Source: CAIOHW01 sp964432565
GTDB taxonomy: Bacteria > Bdellovibrionota > UBA1018
Reading direction: 5' to 3'
DNA: 36,379 nucleotides
Assembly: GCA_964432565.1 (NCBI GenBank)
Contig: CAYSOA010000023.1
Coordinates: 1 to 36,379 of the forward strand
Positions 7,290 to 15,684 of the stretch are shown here, piece by piece. How positions within the stretch are numbered: the first letter of the stretch is position 1; each line of letters starts with the position of its first letter. Under the pieces are notes generated by a model. That model made no database searches. It was not told the DNA's origin and saw only the letters and a program-made list of their open reading frames with translations. The position numbers were made by a program, and so were the translations under genes.

Positions 7290-9196
7290 GCAGCGCCTCT
7301 GCCCCGCTGATTGCTCTTGCCGGACTTCCGAACTGCGGCAAGACCTCACTTTTTAATGCCCTGACCGGTTCGCGCCAGAAGGTGGCCAATTACCCGGGAG
7401 TGACCGTCGAGCGAAAAGAGGGCGCATTGACGCTGCCGGATGGTCGTGTGGTTCGAGTGCTCGACCTGCCGGGAACCTACAGTCTGGATGCCCGGACGCC
7501 GGATGAGGCGATCACGCGCGACGTTCTTTTGGGGAAGGTGCAGGACGAAGGCTCTCCGGTCGCTTTGATTGCCGTGGCCGATGCCACGAACCTCGAGCGC
7601 AATCTGGGCCTGGTGCTGGAGCTTCGAGCCCTGGGCGTTCCGCTGGTGCTGGCCCTGAATATGATGGATCTGGCGCGCAGACGAGGACTCGATCTCGATC
7701 TGGGGCGATTGTCCTTTGAGCTTGGAGTGCCCGTGATTCCGACGGTCGCGGTGAAGAGCGCGGGGCTGAAGGAGCTGCTGTCGGCCGTGAACGAAACCTT
7801 GTCGTCGGGCAGTGACGGTGCCCCGGAATGCCCCGCACTCCGCTCCTGGAGTCGCCCCGACGCCCAGGCTGTTCGCGAACGTTTTATTGAAGTGGATCGC
7901 GTCCTTGCGGCCTGTACACGCCAGTCGACCGCGCCCGCCCTCTGGAGCCGCAGGCTGGACGATCTCTTTCTGCACCCCGTACTGGGATTTGCTGTTCTCG
8001 CCGTCGTCCTCGCGTTCATGTTTCAGGCGATCTTTGCCTGGGCCTCGGTTCCTGCCGACCTGATCGAGCAGGGGGTTTCGGCGTTCGGCGGCTGGATCGG
8101 CGGAGGCATGGCCGAGGGCCCGCTCAAGAGCCTGCTTGTTGACGGAATCATTGCCGGTGTGGGGTCGGTGCTGGTTTTCCTGCCGCAGATTCTGATTCTT
8201 TTCGCGTTCATCCTGTTGCTGGAAGACTCCGGGTATCTCGCGCGTGCAGCGTTCATCATGGATCGCGTGATGGGCGGAGTCGGACTTCATGGACGCGCGT
8301 TCATTCCATTGCTTTCTTCCTTTGCCTGCGCGATTCCCGGAATCCTTTCGACGCGAACGATCGCCAACCCGCGTGATCGCCTTGCCACGATCCTGGTGGC
8401 GCCGCTGACGACCTGTTCGGCACGCCTTCCGGTTTACACGCTGCTGGTGGGGGCGTTCATTCCAGATCTGCCGGTTTTCGGACCGTTTCGCCTGCAGGGA
8501 GCCGTACTTTTCGGGCTCTACGTTGCAGGAACGCTGGCTCCGCTGGTTGTGGCGTGGGCACTTCGCCGCACGGTGCTTCGCGGTCCCAAACCGCCGCTGC
8601 TCATGGAGCTTCCGACCTACAAGCTGCCGAGCCTCAGGGGCTTGATGCTGGGACTTTTCGAGCGCTCGAAAATCTTTCTGAGGCGGGCCGGTACGGTCAT
8701 TCTCTCGCTCTCGGTTCTGGTCTGGTTCTTATCCTCTTATCCCGCTCCACCAGCGTCTGCTCCCACTGCTTCTGAAGGGGGGGCTCCCGCCATTCACTAC
8801 AGTTACGCCGGAAGAATCGGTCATGCGGTCGAACCGCTGCTTCGACCCTTGGGGTTCGACTGGCGCATCGGTGTGGCCCTGATTCCGGGCTTTGCCGCGC
8901 GTGAGGTCATGGTCAGCGCTCTGGGCACGGTCTATGCGCTCGAAGGCGATGAGTCGGAAGTGGAGCGCGCACTCGGGGAGCGCCTGGCGTCGTCATGGTC
9001 GCTGGCGACGGCCCTGAGCCTGATCGTCTGGTATATCTTCGCACCCCAGTGCCTTTCGACGCTGGCGGTTGTTCGCCGAGAGACCAACTCCTGGCGCTGG
9101 CCCCTGTTCATGCTGGCCTACATGACGACGCTGGCCTACGTCGCCTCGTGGGCGACCTTTCGCCTGGTCGGAGTTTTTGCGGGGGCCTTCGGGTGA
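7286..9196 (+). CDS. feoB: FeoB ferrous iron transporter
   Basis: A 636-residue inner-membrane Fe2+ permease. The N-terminal G domain (1-170) has G1 GLPNCGKTS (13-21), switch I region NYPGVTVE, G3 DLPG (60-63) and G4 NMMD (125-128). A helical GDI-like linker (about 170-225) follows. The membrane domain shows both Gate-type motifs, with the Cys-containing segment FACAIPGILSTRTI near residue 350 and FAAREVMVSALGTVY near 535, and a late APQCLSTL segment. It is shorter than E. coli FeoB (about 770) but within the family range. It overlaps feoA upstream and a small membrane-protein gene downstream, each by 4 nt, so all four are probably one transcript controlled at the upstream operator. Confidence 0.97.
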   Translation: MSSASAPLIALAGLPNCGKTSLFNALTGSRQKVANYPGVTVERKEGALTLPDGRVVRVLDLPGTYSLDARTPDEAITRDVLLGKVQDEGSPVALIAVADATNLERNLGLVLELRALGVPLVLALNMMDLARRRGLDLDLGRLSFELGVPVIPTVAVKSAGLKELLSAVNETLSSGSDGAPECPALRSWSRPDAQAVRERFIEVDRVLAACTRQSTAPALWSRRLDDLFLHPVLGFAVLAVVLAFMFQAIFAWASVPADLIEQGVSAFGGWIGGGMAEGPLKSLLVDGIIAGVGSVLVFLPQILILFAFILLLEDSGYLARAAFIMDRVMGGVGLHGRAFIPLLSSFACAIPGILSTRTIANPRDRLATILVAPLTTCSARLPVYTLLVGAFIPDLPVFGPFRLQGAVLFGLYVAGTLAPLVVAWALRRTVLRGPKPPLLMELPTYKLPSLRGLMLGLFERSKIFLRRAGTVILSLSVLVWFLSSYPAPPASAPTASEGGAPAIHYSYAGRIGHAVEPLLRPLGFDWRIGVALIPGFAAREVMVSALGTVYALEGDESEVERALGERLASSWSLATALSLIVWYIFAPQCLSTLAVVRRETNSWRWPLFMLAYMTTLAYVASWATFRLVGVFAGAFG

Positions 9197-9363
9197 GCTC
9201 GTGGCAGGAAGGGGTGGCCCTGGGGCTGGTGGTTCTGTCGGCCGCCTACTGGGCGCAACGTCTGGGCCGCGGTGTCTGGGTTGAGCCGGTGAGTCGCTGG
9301 CTGCTTCGCCGAGGACATGTGGCTCTCGCGATGCGTCTTCGTTTTGGAAAACGTCGTCGCTGA
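9193..9363 (+). CDS. 56-residue single-pass membrane protein, FeoB-associated by position
   Basis: The frame opens with GTG (9193-9195), overlapping the feoB stop by 4 nt (GTGA), the same coupling used inside this operon, and ends TGA at 9363. The 56 residues have one hydrophobic segment (about 7-20, EGVALGLVVLSAAYW) and a strongly basic second half ending in FGKRRR, so it is probably N-out with a cytoplasmic tail. It takes the place of FeoC or of the Cys-rich FeoB-associated small proteins of other bacteria, but has no Cys and no winged-helix pattern. It may help FeoB assemble or anchor; this is inference from position. Confidence 0.6.
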   Translation: MSSWQEGVALGLVVLSAAYWAQRLGRGVWVEPVSRWLLRRGHVALAMRLRFGKRRR

Positions 9364-9372
9364 AGTAAGTTC

Positions 9373-10623
9373 GTGGTCATGCTCGACCATCCCGCGCTTT
9401 CTCAACCCGGAGCTCCACGGGCGGTTTACCTCGCCGTCGGAACGGAGCTGACCAGCGGTCAGATCACCAATCGCAATGCGGCCTGGATTTCAAAGCGGCT
9501 CGAGGAAAACGGAATTCCCGTGTCCTGGCATCTTGCCGTGCCGGACGATCGCAGCCTCATGCTGGAGGCCATGCAGCTTGCCGGCCATCACGGTCAACTG
9601 GTGTTCATCACCGGGGGGCTCGGTCCCACGACCGACGATTTCACCCGCGAGGTTGTGGCCGAGTGGTGGGGAGCGAAGCTCGAGTGGCATCAGCCCTCCT
9701 GGGATCGGATTGTCGAACGACTGAAGCGCCGCGGTCTTCAGGCTCCGGAATCGAACAGGCAGCAGGCGTATTTTCCGGTGGGTGCCCGAGTTCTTCAAAA
9801 TCACGAGGGAACGGCAGACGGGTTTTTACTCGAACGCGAAGGACTCGCCGTGGTCGTGCTGCCCGGACCACCACGAGAGATCAGCGCCGTGTGGACCGAT
9901 CATGTTGACCCCTGGCTTCGCGAGAAATTCGGAGAATTGGCTCCCATTCGGCCCCTCAAGTGGCAGGTGCTGGGACGCAGTGAGGCCGAGCTTGGGGAGT
10001 GGGTCGAAGAGGCCGTTCGTGGAAGTGGCTTGATCACCGGATATCGGGCGACTCCACCCTACGTTGAGGTGAAGATCTGGGTTCCGGTGGGACGGGCCAT
10101 CGAAGAGCCCTCCATCGCAAAGGCTCTTGCCGCGATCGAGCTGAAGCTGGCGCCGTGGACGGTGGCGCGCAATGAAGAGGAGCTTTTGGATCGGTTCTTC
10201 GACGCGCATGAGGGGCCGCTGACTTTCATCGATGGGGCCACGCACGGGTGGCTTTCTGATCGTCTGTGGACCTGGGCTCGAAGCTCTGAGGCGCGCATGC
10301 GGATCTTGGAGTCCCGAAAGGTGGAAATCACCCAGCTTCCGCCGGTGCCTGCGGCCGCTTCGGTTCGCTTCGTTCAGGGGGAGCTCAATTCCGCCTCCGA
10401 GGATCGTACGACCTTCGTTCTGGGTGCGATAGATCCGTACCAGGAGTTTCCGTGGGGAATTCGAAAGCCCGTGCCCGGGGGAAGCCGCATCGAGATTCGC
10501 GGCCAGCGCTGCCCGTACCAGTCCTTCCTGCGAGAGCGCCAGGAGAAGTACCAGGTCGAGTGGCTGCTGCACGCGTCGCTTGCGCTGGGCACGGATGCGC
10601 CGGGCACCGATTTGAGTCGCTGA
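9373..10623 (+). CDS. CinA-like protein (MoaB/CinA N-domain, degenerate C-domain)
   Basis: A 416-residue protein; GTG (9373) or the ATG two codons later may be the start, and the SD is weak. Residues about 17-180 are the CinA N-terminal, molybdopterin-binding-like domain (COG1058): AVGTELTSGQITNRN (21-35), ITGGLGPTTDD (79-89) and VVLPGPPREI (about 165). In typical CinA this domain is an ADP-ribose pyrophosphatase in NAD recycling. The C-terminal part stands where PncC (NMN amidohydrolase) should be, but the hallmark E-S-C-T-G-G is missing and the segment reads IDGATHGWLSDRL, so deamidase activity is doubtful. It begins 9 nt after the feo operon and may be co-transcribed with it. Confidence 0.82.
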   Translation: MVMLDHPALSQPGAPRAVYLAVGTELTSGQITNRNAAWISKRLEENGIPVSWHLAVPDDRSLMLEAMQLAGHHGQLVFITGGLGPTTDDFTREVVAEWWGAKLEWHQPSWDRIVERLKRRGLQAPESNRQQAYFPVGARVLQNHEGTADGFLLEREGLAVVVLPGPPREISAVWTDHVDPWLREKFGELAPIRPLKWQVLGRSEAELGEWVEEAVRGSGLITGYRATPPYVEVKIWVPVGRAIEEPSIAKALAAIELKLAPWTVARNEEELLDRFFDAHEGPLTFIDGATHGWLSDRLWTWARSSEARMRILESRKVEITQLPPVPAAASVRFVQGELNSASEDRTTFVLGAIDPYQEFPWGIRKPVPGGSRIEIRGQRCPYQSFLRERQEKYQVEWLLHASLALGTDAPGTDLSR

Positions 10624-10624
10624 A

Positions 10625-11056
10625 TCAGCGAGCCTGCTCCGCCGACTCGACATTCAGGGCAAAGCGGGTGAGGCCCGCCTGGCGCAGGATGTCCATCAGC
10701 TTGACCACCTGTCCGTGCTGGGCGGCCTCGTCGGCACTGATCGAAGCGACTTCCTGGGTCAGATCCTTGCCGGCACCTGCCGACTCAATTTTCTTCGGAA
10801 GCTGGGACCAGTCTTCAATGCGCTCCTCACCCATATTCAGGGCCCCATCCTTGCCGATGGTGAATTGGAAGGGAGACTTCTCGGACGCTTCGCCCGATTT
10901 CGTCTTCGGAAGCTGAACCTTGATCGACGACTGATAGATCACGGGTGCCGTGATCATAAAGATGATCAGCAGCACCAGGACGACGTCGACGAGCGGGGTG
11001 ATGTTGATGTCGGCGAAAAATCCTTCATCCGAACCGCCGAAGCTGGATCCTGCCAT
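10625..11056 (-). CDS. ExbD/TolR-family proton-channel subunit
   Basis: A 143-residue inner-membrane protein with a short cytoplasmic N-terminus, one transmembrane helix (about 23-41) carrying the conserved proton-path Asp24 in the hallmark ITPLVDVVLVLL, and a periplasmic domain. It pairs with the ExbB/TolQ-like protein encoded 24 nt upstream to power an outer-membrane process through TonB or Tol. The periplasmic domain ends at about residue 140 as usual. Neither tonB nor tolA nor tolB is in the window, so ExbD versus TolR cannot be decided. It converges with the CinA-like gene, leaving a 1-nt gap. Confidence 0.92.
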   Translation of the reverse strand: MAGSSFGGSDEGFFADINITPLVDVVLVLLIIFMITAPVIYQSSIKVQLPKTKSGEASEKSPFQFTIGKDGALNMGEERIEDWSQLPKKIESAGAGKDLTQEVASISADEAAQHGQVVKLMDILRQAGLTRFALNVESAEQAR

Positions 11057-11080
11057 GAAAAGGAACTCCTTTGTTGGGGC

Positions 11081-11728
11081 TCAGCCCGAAATCTTGCCGA
11101 CGAGGTAGCTCTTGAGAGCTTCCGCCTCAGAGACGGCTGCGCGCACCTTGCGCTGAAACAGGTTGAAGGCGACGACCGCGGGAAGGGCGACCAGAATGCC
11201 CACGGCCGTGGCGATCAGGGCTTCAGAGACCCCTGCCATGACGACGGAGCTCGCTCCGCTGGCACCTTGTTTCGAAAGGTCGTGGAAGGCCTTGATGATG
11301 CCGAGAACCGTCCCGAACAGCCCCAGGAACGGGGTGTTGGCCCCGACGGTTGCCAGAATCGGAAGGGATCGCTCCCATTCGATCTTGGCTCGAATCACCG
11401 CGTCCTGGGCCGCTTCGTTGAGAATCTCGGGTCGCTGTCCGCGCATTTGAAGCAGAGTTGCAGCGAGGCCGCTTTCCAGATCCCGCGCCGAGAATTGTTC
11501 CTGCGATTTTCTGCGGGACTCGGCCTTGACGAAGGCTTCATCGAGCTTCCCTGAGCCGACCAGGGTGCGGAGTTCCGCACGAAAGTCGTCCAGCCCCTTG
11601 GCGGCGACCTGATAGTACTTCCAGCGTTCGATCATGATCGCCACCGAAAGAACCGAGATTCCGACGAGCAGATAAAGAACCCATTCGGCGCCAACCAGAG
11701 AGAAACCCAGAAAGAGATTGGAGAGCAT
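11081..11728 (-). CDS. ExbB/TolQ/MotA-family proton-channel subunit
   Basis: A 215-residue inner-membrane protein with three helices: about 16-33, 122-148 and 168-191. The family motif around the second helix, LPILATVGANTPFLGLFGTVLGII, is clear, followed by SEALIATAVGILVALPAVVAFN in the third. It forms the pentameric part of the proton-driven motor with the ExbD-like protein next to it (24-nt gap, same operon). The promoter must lie in the 65-nt gap shared with kamA. That gap contains a 6-bp hairpin, GCGGGG (11752-11757) with CCCCGC (11767-11772). Confidence 0.93.
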   Translation of the reverse strand: MLSNLFLGFSLVGAEWVLYLLVGISVLSVAIMIERWKYYQVAAKGLDDFRAELRTLVGSGKLDEAFVKAESRRKSQEQFSARDLESGLAATLLQMRGQRPEILNEAAQDAVIRAKIEWERSLPILATVGANTPFLGLFGTVLGIIKAFHDLSKQGASGASSVVMAGVSEALIATAVGILVALPAVVAFNLFQRKVRAAVSEAEALKSYLVGKISG

Positions 11729-11793
11729 GCCTGGAAGGATAGACCCGGGCGGCGGGGTTTACAAGGCCCCGCAGTTCTGGCAGTTTCGCCGCC

Positions 11794-12945
11794 ATGGCAT
11801 ACAATATCGTCACGAAGAACACGGTTCGCGACCGCTTCAAGTCTCCTGCTCGTCCGGCGATCTGGACGGACGCTCCCGAGAAGGACTGGAACAACTGGGT
11901 CTGGCAGCAGCAGAAGCGCATCAAGTCGTTCGACGTCCTCGAGAAGGTCATCAATGTGACCCAGGAGGAGCGGGACGCCTTCGCCCAGTCGCACGAACAG
12001 TTCAACATGGGCATCACTCCCTATTACGCTTCCCTGATGGACAAGGATGATCCCAACTGTCCGATTCGACTGCAGTCGGTGCCGAAGATGGGCGAACTTT
12101 TCGTCTCACCGGCCGACCTTGAAGATCCGCTGGGCGAGGAGAAGGATATGCCCGTGCCGGGCGTGACGCATCGGTACCCCGATCGCGTGCTGTTCTATAC
12201 GACCCACAACTGCCCGGTGTACTGCCGCCACTGTACCCGCAAGCGCAAGGTCTCTGACCCGTCTTCGGCGGCTGCGACCAAGCAGCTCGAAGAAGGCCTG
12301 GCCTATATCGAAGCGCACAAGGAAATTCGCGACGTCGTGATTTCGGGCGGCGATCCGCTTTCCAATTCGGATGAGCGCCTCGAGTACATCCTGTCGCGCC
12401 TCAGGGCGATGGATCACATCGAGGTCTTCCGTCTCGGAACTCGCAATCTCGTGACGCTTCCGCAGCGAATTACCGACTCATTCGTCAATATGCTGCGCAA
12501 GTACCACCCGGTCTTCATTCACACTCACTACAATCACCCGAAGGAGTGCACGCAGGAAGCTTTTGATGCCTGCGCCCGCCTTGCAGATGCCGGCTGCATC
12601 ATCAACAACCAGATGGTGCTGCTCAAGGGCGTGAACGATGACCCGAAGATCGTGAAGGAGCTGAACCACAAGCTTTTGATGATGCGCGTTCGCCCGTACT
12701 ACATCTTTCAGTGCGACATGTCCCAGGGCATCAGCCATTTCCGCACCCCGATCGAGAAGGGCCTCGAGATCATCAAGGCGCTTCGCGGCTGGACGAGCGG
12801 CATGGCCGTTCCGCACTACGTGGTCGACGCCCCCGGTGGCGGCGGCAAGATCCCGCTTCTGCCGACCTATCTCGAAGGTCGCGAAGGCAAGAAGTGGATC
12901 CTGCGCAACTACAAGGGTGACCGTTACGAGTACAATGAGCCCTGA
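11794..12945 (+). CDS. kamA: L-lysine 2,3-aminomutase, radical SAM and PLP enzyme
   Basis: A 383-residue enzyme converting L-lysine to L-beta-lysine. The radical-SAM cluster motif is C140-x3-C144-x2-C147 (CPVYCRHC). The PLP-binding Lys is K352 in PGGGGK. Two Asp residues that bind the lysine side chain in the clostridial enzyme are kept: D308 in FQCDMS and D345 in VVDAPG. Glutamate 2,3-aminomutases replace these, so lysine is the expected substrate. EpmB is a less likely alternative because the C-terminus is of the KamA type. There is no obvious SD before the ATG. No beta-lysine acetyltransferase (ablB) or fermentation genes are adjacent, so the physiological use is open (osmolyte, EF-P modification or another). 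Confidence 0.9.
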   Translation: MAYNIVTKNTVRDRFKSPARPAIWTDAPEKDWNNWVWQQQKRIKSFDVLEKVINVTQEERDAFAQSHEQFNMGITPYYASLMDKDDPNCPIRLQSVPKMGELFVSPADLEDPLGEEKDMPVPGVTHRYPDRVLFYTTHNCPVYCRHCTRKRKVSDPSSAAATKQLEEGLAYIEAHKEIRDVVISGGDPLSNSDERLEYILSRLRAMDHIEVFRLGTRNLVTLPQRITDSFVNMLRKYHPVFIHTHYNHPKECTQEAFDACARLADAGCIINNQMVLLKGVNDDPKIVKELNHKLLMMRVRPYYIFQCDMSQGISHFRTPIEKGLEIIKALRGWTSGMAVPHYVVDAPGGGGKIPLLPTYLEGREGKKWILRNYKGDRYEYNEP

Positions 12946-13438
12946 TCGCCTTTCGGGGTTTGTGATTTGGGTTCTGCTGGCGGTGGGGGGAGGGGCCTGC
13001 TCCTCTGCCCCACGCAGCGTCCCAACGCCCGAGATTACGAGGCTGACGCCAGCCGATGTGTATATCGGAGAGCCCCAGGGTCGCGAGTACGAGATTTTGG
13101 GGACCGTCCGGACTTGGGAAGAGTTTCCCACGACACTGGACGACAGCTTTGATGAGCAGGAGTTTCGCCGACGGTGTCGGAAGGCCTTCTACCAGGCCTC
13201 GGCCAAGCTCTTGAAGATCGCACGTGAGAATGGCGGCAACGGGGTCGTCGATGTTCGGAGCGTGGTCTTTCTGGCCGACGGACGTCGGGAGTATCTGCCG
13301 AGTGCCGAGTGCTCCGAAGATGGGGCCGAGGGCGAGGCTCTCGTTGAAGGAAAAGCCATTCGCTGGAAGGGGGACAGTACCTCGAAGCCCCGCCCGAAGA
13401 GCCGAAAGCGGCGCCGAAAGAAAGTTGCAAATCAGTAG
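12935..13438 (+). CDS. small predicted lipoprotein of unknown function
   Basis: A 167-residue protein whose ATG (12935) lies inside the end of kamA (11-nt overlap in another frame), so translation is probably coupled. The N-terminus has a hydrophobic helix ending in GGGAC-SS (Cys22), an imperfect lipobox, so it is probably a lipoprotein. The middle part reads YEILGTVRTW, a long helix with AKLLKIARENGGNGVVDVRSV, then SAECSEDGAEGEALVEGKAI. This is the strand-helix-strand pattern seen in small YbjQ/RcsF-like envelope proteins, but the similarity is weak. The C-terminus is very basic (RPKSRKRRRKK). A role in lysine metabolism is not implied by sequence. Confidence 0.7.
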   Translation: MSPDRLSGFVIWVLLAVGGGACSSAPRSVPTPEITRLTPADVYIGEPQGREYEILGTVRTWEEFPTTLDDSFDEQEFRRRCRKAFYQASAKLLKIARENGGNGVVDVRSVVFLADGRREYLPSAECSEDGAEGEALVEGKAIRWKGDSTSKPRPKSRKRRRKKVANQ

Positions 13439-13520
13439 CTAAGTTATTGTTTTTAAATAGTTAAAACTAAAGTGTTCAGGCTGTTAATTCCGCGACCCAT
13501 GTGTCCGATAGGACTAAAGC

Positions 13521-14399
13521 ATGGCCGTGAAAACCAACGCGGAATATTCAGACCTTCTCGGAAAGCTCAGGGACATCCCGACGCTTCCGCTCGTTGCCGT
13601 TCGGGTCAATGAGCTGATCAACGATCCGAACTCGTCGAGTGCCGACATTGCCCAGGTGCTCAAGCGCGATCAGGTGCTGACGGCCAAAGTGCTCCGGCTC
13701 GTCAATTCTGGCTATTACGCGATTCCAGGAGGGGTGACCGATGTGCAGCGGGCACTGGCCTTTCTGGGGTTCAATACGATTGCCCAGCTGGTGCTCAGCC
13801 TTTCGGTCTTTTCGATGTTCTCGAAGCTCGGTGACGGGGAGCTCTCGATGCTCGACTTCTGGCAGCATGCCCTTGCCACCGGGGTGTGCACCGAGCTCCT
13901 GGCCCGGCGCCTGAGGCATTCGCGTCCCGAAGAGGCCTTTACCTGTGGCCTGCTTCACGACATCGGCAAGCTCGTCCTGCACGAGATCGATCCCGAGCGA
14001 CTGAGCCAGATCATTCGCACGGCTCGTGAGCGATCGTGTTCGTTCAGCGAGGTGGAGAAGGAGTGGGATCTTCCCGGGCACTCGTATCTCGGAGAAGTCA
14101 TTGCCACGAAGTGGGGTCTGCCCCAGGTCATCCGTCTGGCCATTCGCCACCATCATCAGGATGTCAGTCGCATGGAGACCATTTTGTCGTCGGCCAAGCC
14201 GATGATTCACATGGTTCGACTGGCCAATCAGATCGTCGTCAAAAACCAGATCGGGAAGTCCGGCGATTTCTCGGACGGACGCATCTCTCCTGAGATGTTG
14301 ACGAACCTTGGGCTGGCGGAGGCGGATCTTCCCGAAATTGAGAAGCAGCTGGTCGAAAGCATGGAGAAAGCGGGGTCATTTCTGAATGCCTACCGCTAG
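13521..14399 (+). CDS. HDOD-domain signalling protein
   Basis: A 292-residue cytoplasmic protein of the HDOD family, which acts in two-component and second-messenger signalling, usually without proven phosphodiesterase activity. The characteristic N-part, with IPTLPLVAVRVNELI near residue 19 and VLKRDQVLTAKVLRLVNS, is followed by the HD-like part with GLLHDIGK (H146, D147) and a late IRHHHQ. Many HDOD proteins lose HD; this one keeps it. It is the first gene of an operon: the PAS kinase gene starts inside its last codons (14-nt overlap), and the sigma-54 activator follows. The preceding 82 nt are AT-rich and hold the promoter, not resolved. Confidence 0.92.
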   Translation: MAVKTNAEYSDLLGKLRDIPTLPLVAVRVNELINDPNSSSADIAQVLKRDQVLTAKVLRLVNSGYYAIPGGVTDVQRALAFLGFNTIAQLVLSLSVFSMFSKLGDGELSMLDFWQHALATGVCTELLARRLRHSRPEEAFTCGLLHDIGKLVLHEIDPERLSQIIRTARERSCSFSEVEKEWDLPGHSYLGEVIATKWGLPQVIRLAIRHHHQDVSRMETILSSAKPMIHMVRLANQIVVKNQIGKSGDFSDGRISPEMLTNLGLAEADLPEIEKQLVESMEKAGSFLNAYR

Positions 14400-15639
14400 A
14401 GTGCTTCAGCATCCCGCAGTGCCCGCATCAGGCGCAGCCCAGCGCTATGAGCTGGTCTTCGAGCAGTCATCGGATGCCATCTGCACCGTAGTGGGGGGGC
14501 GAATCGAGGCCTGCAACCGGGCGCTCGAAGAGCTGACCGGATTCCTGCGCCACGAAATCGAGGGCGAAGAGGTGCTGGTGCTGGGACCACGCCGCGGATC
14601 GACTCGTGTTCCCGTACGCGCTCGGGCCTTCTCGCGCGAGATGCTCAAGGCGGCGGGCACGTACGAGGATGTCGCTGTCCTGCGAAAAGATGGCTACACG
14701 CGACTCGTCGACCTGGTGGTCAGGATCGTTGACGAAAGCGGACGGGCCGCCGCCGGTGCGAGTCGTGCGCCCGGTGCCTTCACGCTGCTGATCTTTCGCG
14801 ACGTGACGGCCAAGAAGCAGATGGAGCGCGAGCTGATCACCAAGCACGCCGAGCTTCGAAATGCCTTCGTCGAGCTGGAGCGCAACAACGCCGAACTCAA
14901 GGCGATGCAGGATACGCTCGTTCAGGCCGGCAAGATGGCTGCCCTTGGCGAGCTCGCTGCAGGAATCGCCCATGAACTGAACCAGCCGCTTCAGGCCATT
15001 CGGGGTTACGCCCAGGAACTCCAGAGCGAACTTTCTCCCTTGATTTCGGCGTCTGAACGACGAACGGACATCGAGTCGCATCTCGACCAGGTGGTTCGAG
15101 GAGTGGACAAGATGAGCTCGATCATTCGCTACCTGAGAACCTTCACGCGAAAGTCGACCGAAGGCTACGACTGGGTTGATCTGCACGGAATCATCCACGA
15201 GGCCCTGCAGATGCTGCATCGGCAGCTCGAATCGCGCGGAATCGAAGTACGCCGGTTCTTCAGTGAGGACCTGCCGAAGGTCTATGCCAATCCGGTGCAG
15301 ATCGAACAGGTGTTCATCAATCTGGCGACCAATGCGCGCGACTCGATCGAGGCGACTGCAAGGGGAGCCGGCAGCATCGAGATTCACACCAGGCAGTCTG
15401 GAAAATTCGTCGAAGTGCTTTTCAGGGATGACGGAGTCGGAATGGACGAGAGGACGAAGTCCAAGGCGTTCAATCCCTTCTTCACGACAAAGGAAGTGGG
15501 CAGCGGGATGGGGCTCGGGCTGAGCCTGAGCTACGGCATTCTCAACAAGCTGCACGGATCCATTCTCGTGGAGAGTGAATTGGGCCGTGGGGCCGAGTTT
15601 ATCGTGCGCATTCCGATCGATTACCGGGAGTTGGGCTAG
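14386..15639 (+). CDS. PAS-domain sensor histidine kinase
   Basis: A 417-residue soluble histidine kinase (no membrane segment). A PAS domain spans about 20-145, followed by a coiled coil (about 145-180). The dimerisation and phosphoacceptor domain contains H196 in AGIAHELNQPLQ. The ATPase domain has the N-box with N312 and N316 (INLATNARDS), G1 DDGVGM (348-353) and G2 GSGMGLGLS (372-380). The HELNQPL type is common in NtrB/DctB-like kinases that pair with NtrC-type regulators, exactly what is encoded next (45-nt gap). The PAS ligand is unknown. The start overlaps the HDOD gene by 14 nt. Confidence 0.94.
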   Translation: MPTARVLQHPAVPASGAAQRYELVFEQSSDAICTVVGGRIEACNRALEELTGFLRHEIEGEEVLVLGPRRGSTRVPVRARAFSREMLKAAGTYEDVAVLRKDGYTRLVDLVVRIVDESGRAAAGASRAPGAFTLLIFRDVTAKKQMERELITKHAELRNAFVELERNNAELKAMQDTLVQAGKMAALGELAAGIAHELNQPLQAIRGYAQELQSELSPLISASERRTDIESHLDQVVRGVDKMSSIIRYLRTFTRKSTEGYDWVDLHGIIHEALQMLHRQLESRGIEVRRFFSEDLPKVYANPVQIEQVFINLATNARDSIEATARGAGSIEIHTRQSGKFVEVLFRDDGVGMDERTKSKAFNPFFTTKEVGSGMGLGLSLSYGILNKLHGSILVESELGRGAEFIVRIPIDYRELG

Positions 15640-15684
15640 TTCGAAGTTCAGGCAGGAGTTTGGATTCAAACAGAGGGAGAAAAC

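Noticed and set aside
7346..8290. 314-codon minus-strand frame over feoB
   Set aside because: Antisense shadow of a certain FeoB; composition is Gln/Arg/His-rich and without motifs.
13468..13510. sigma-28-like TAAAGTGT ... CCGATA before the HDOD gene
   Set aside because: The two halves are about 27 nt apart, far from the required spacing near 11-16.
15658..15671. GTTTG-GATT-CAAAC hairpin before the NtrC-type regulator
   Set aside because: Only 5 bp, AT-rich and within a short intra-operon gap; likely chance.
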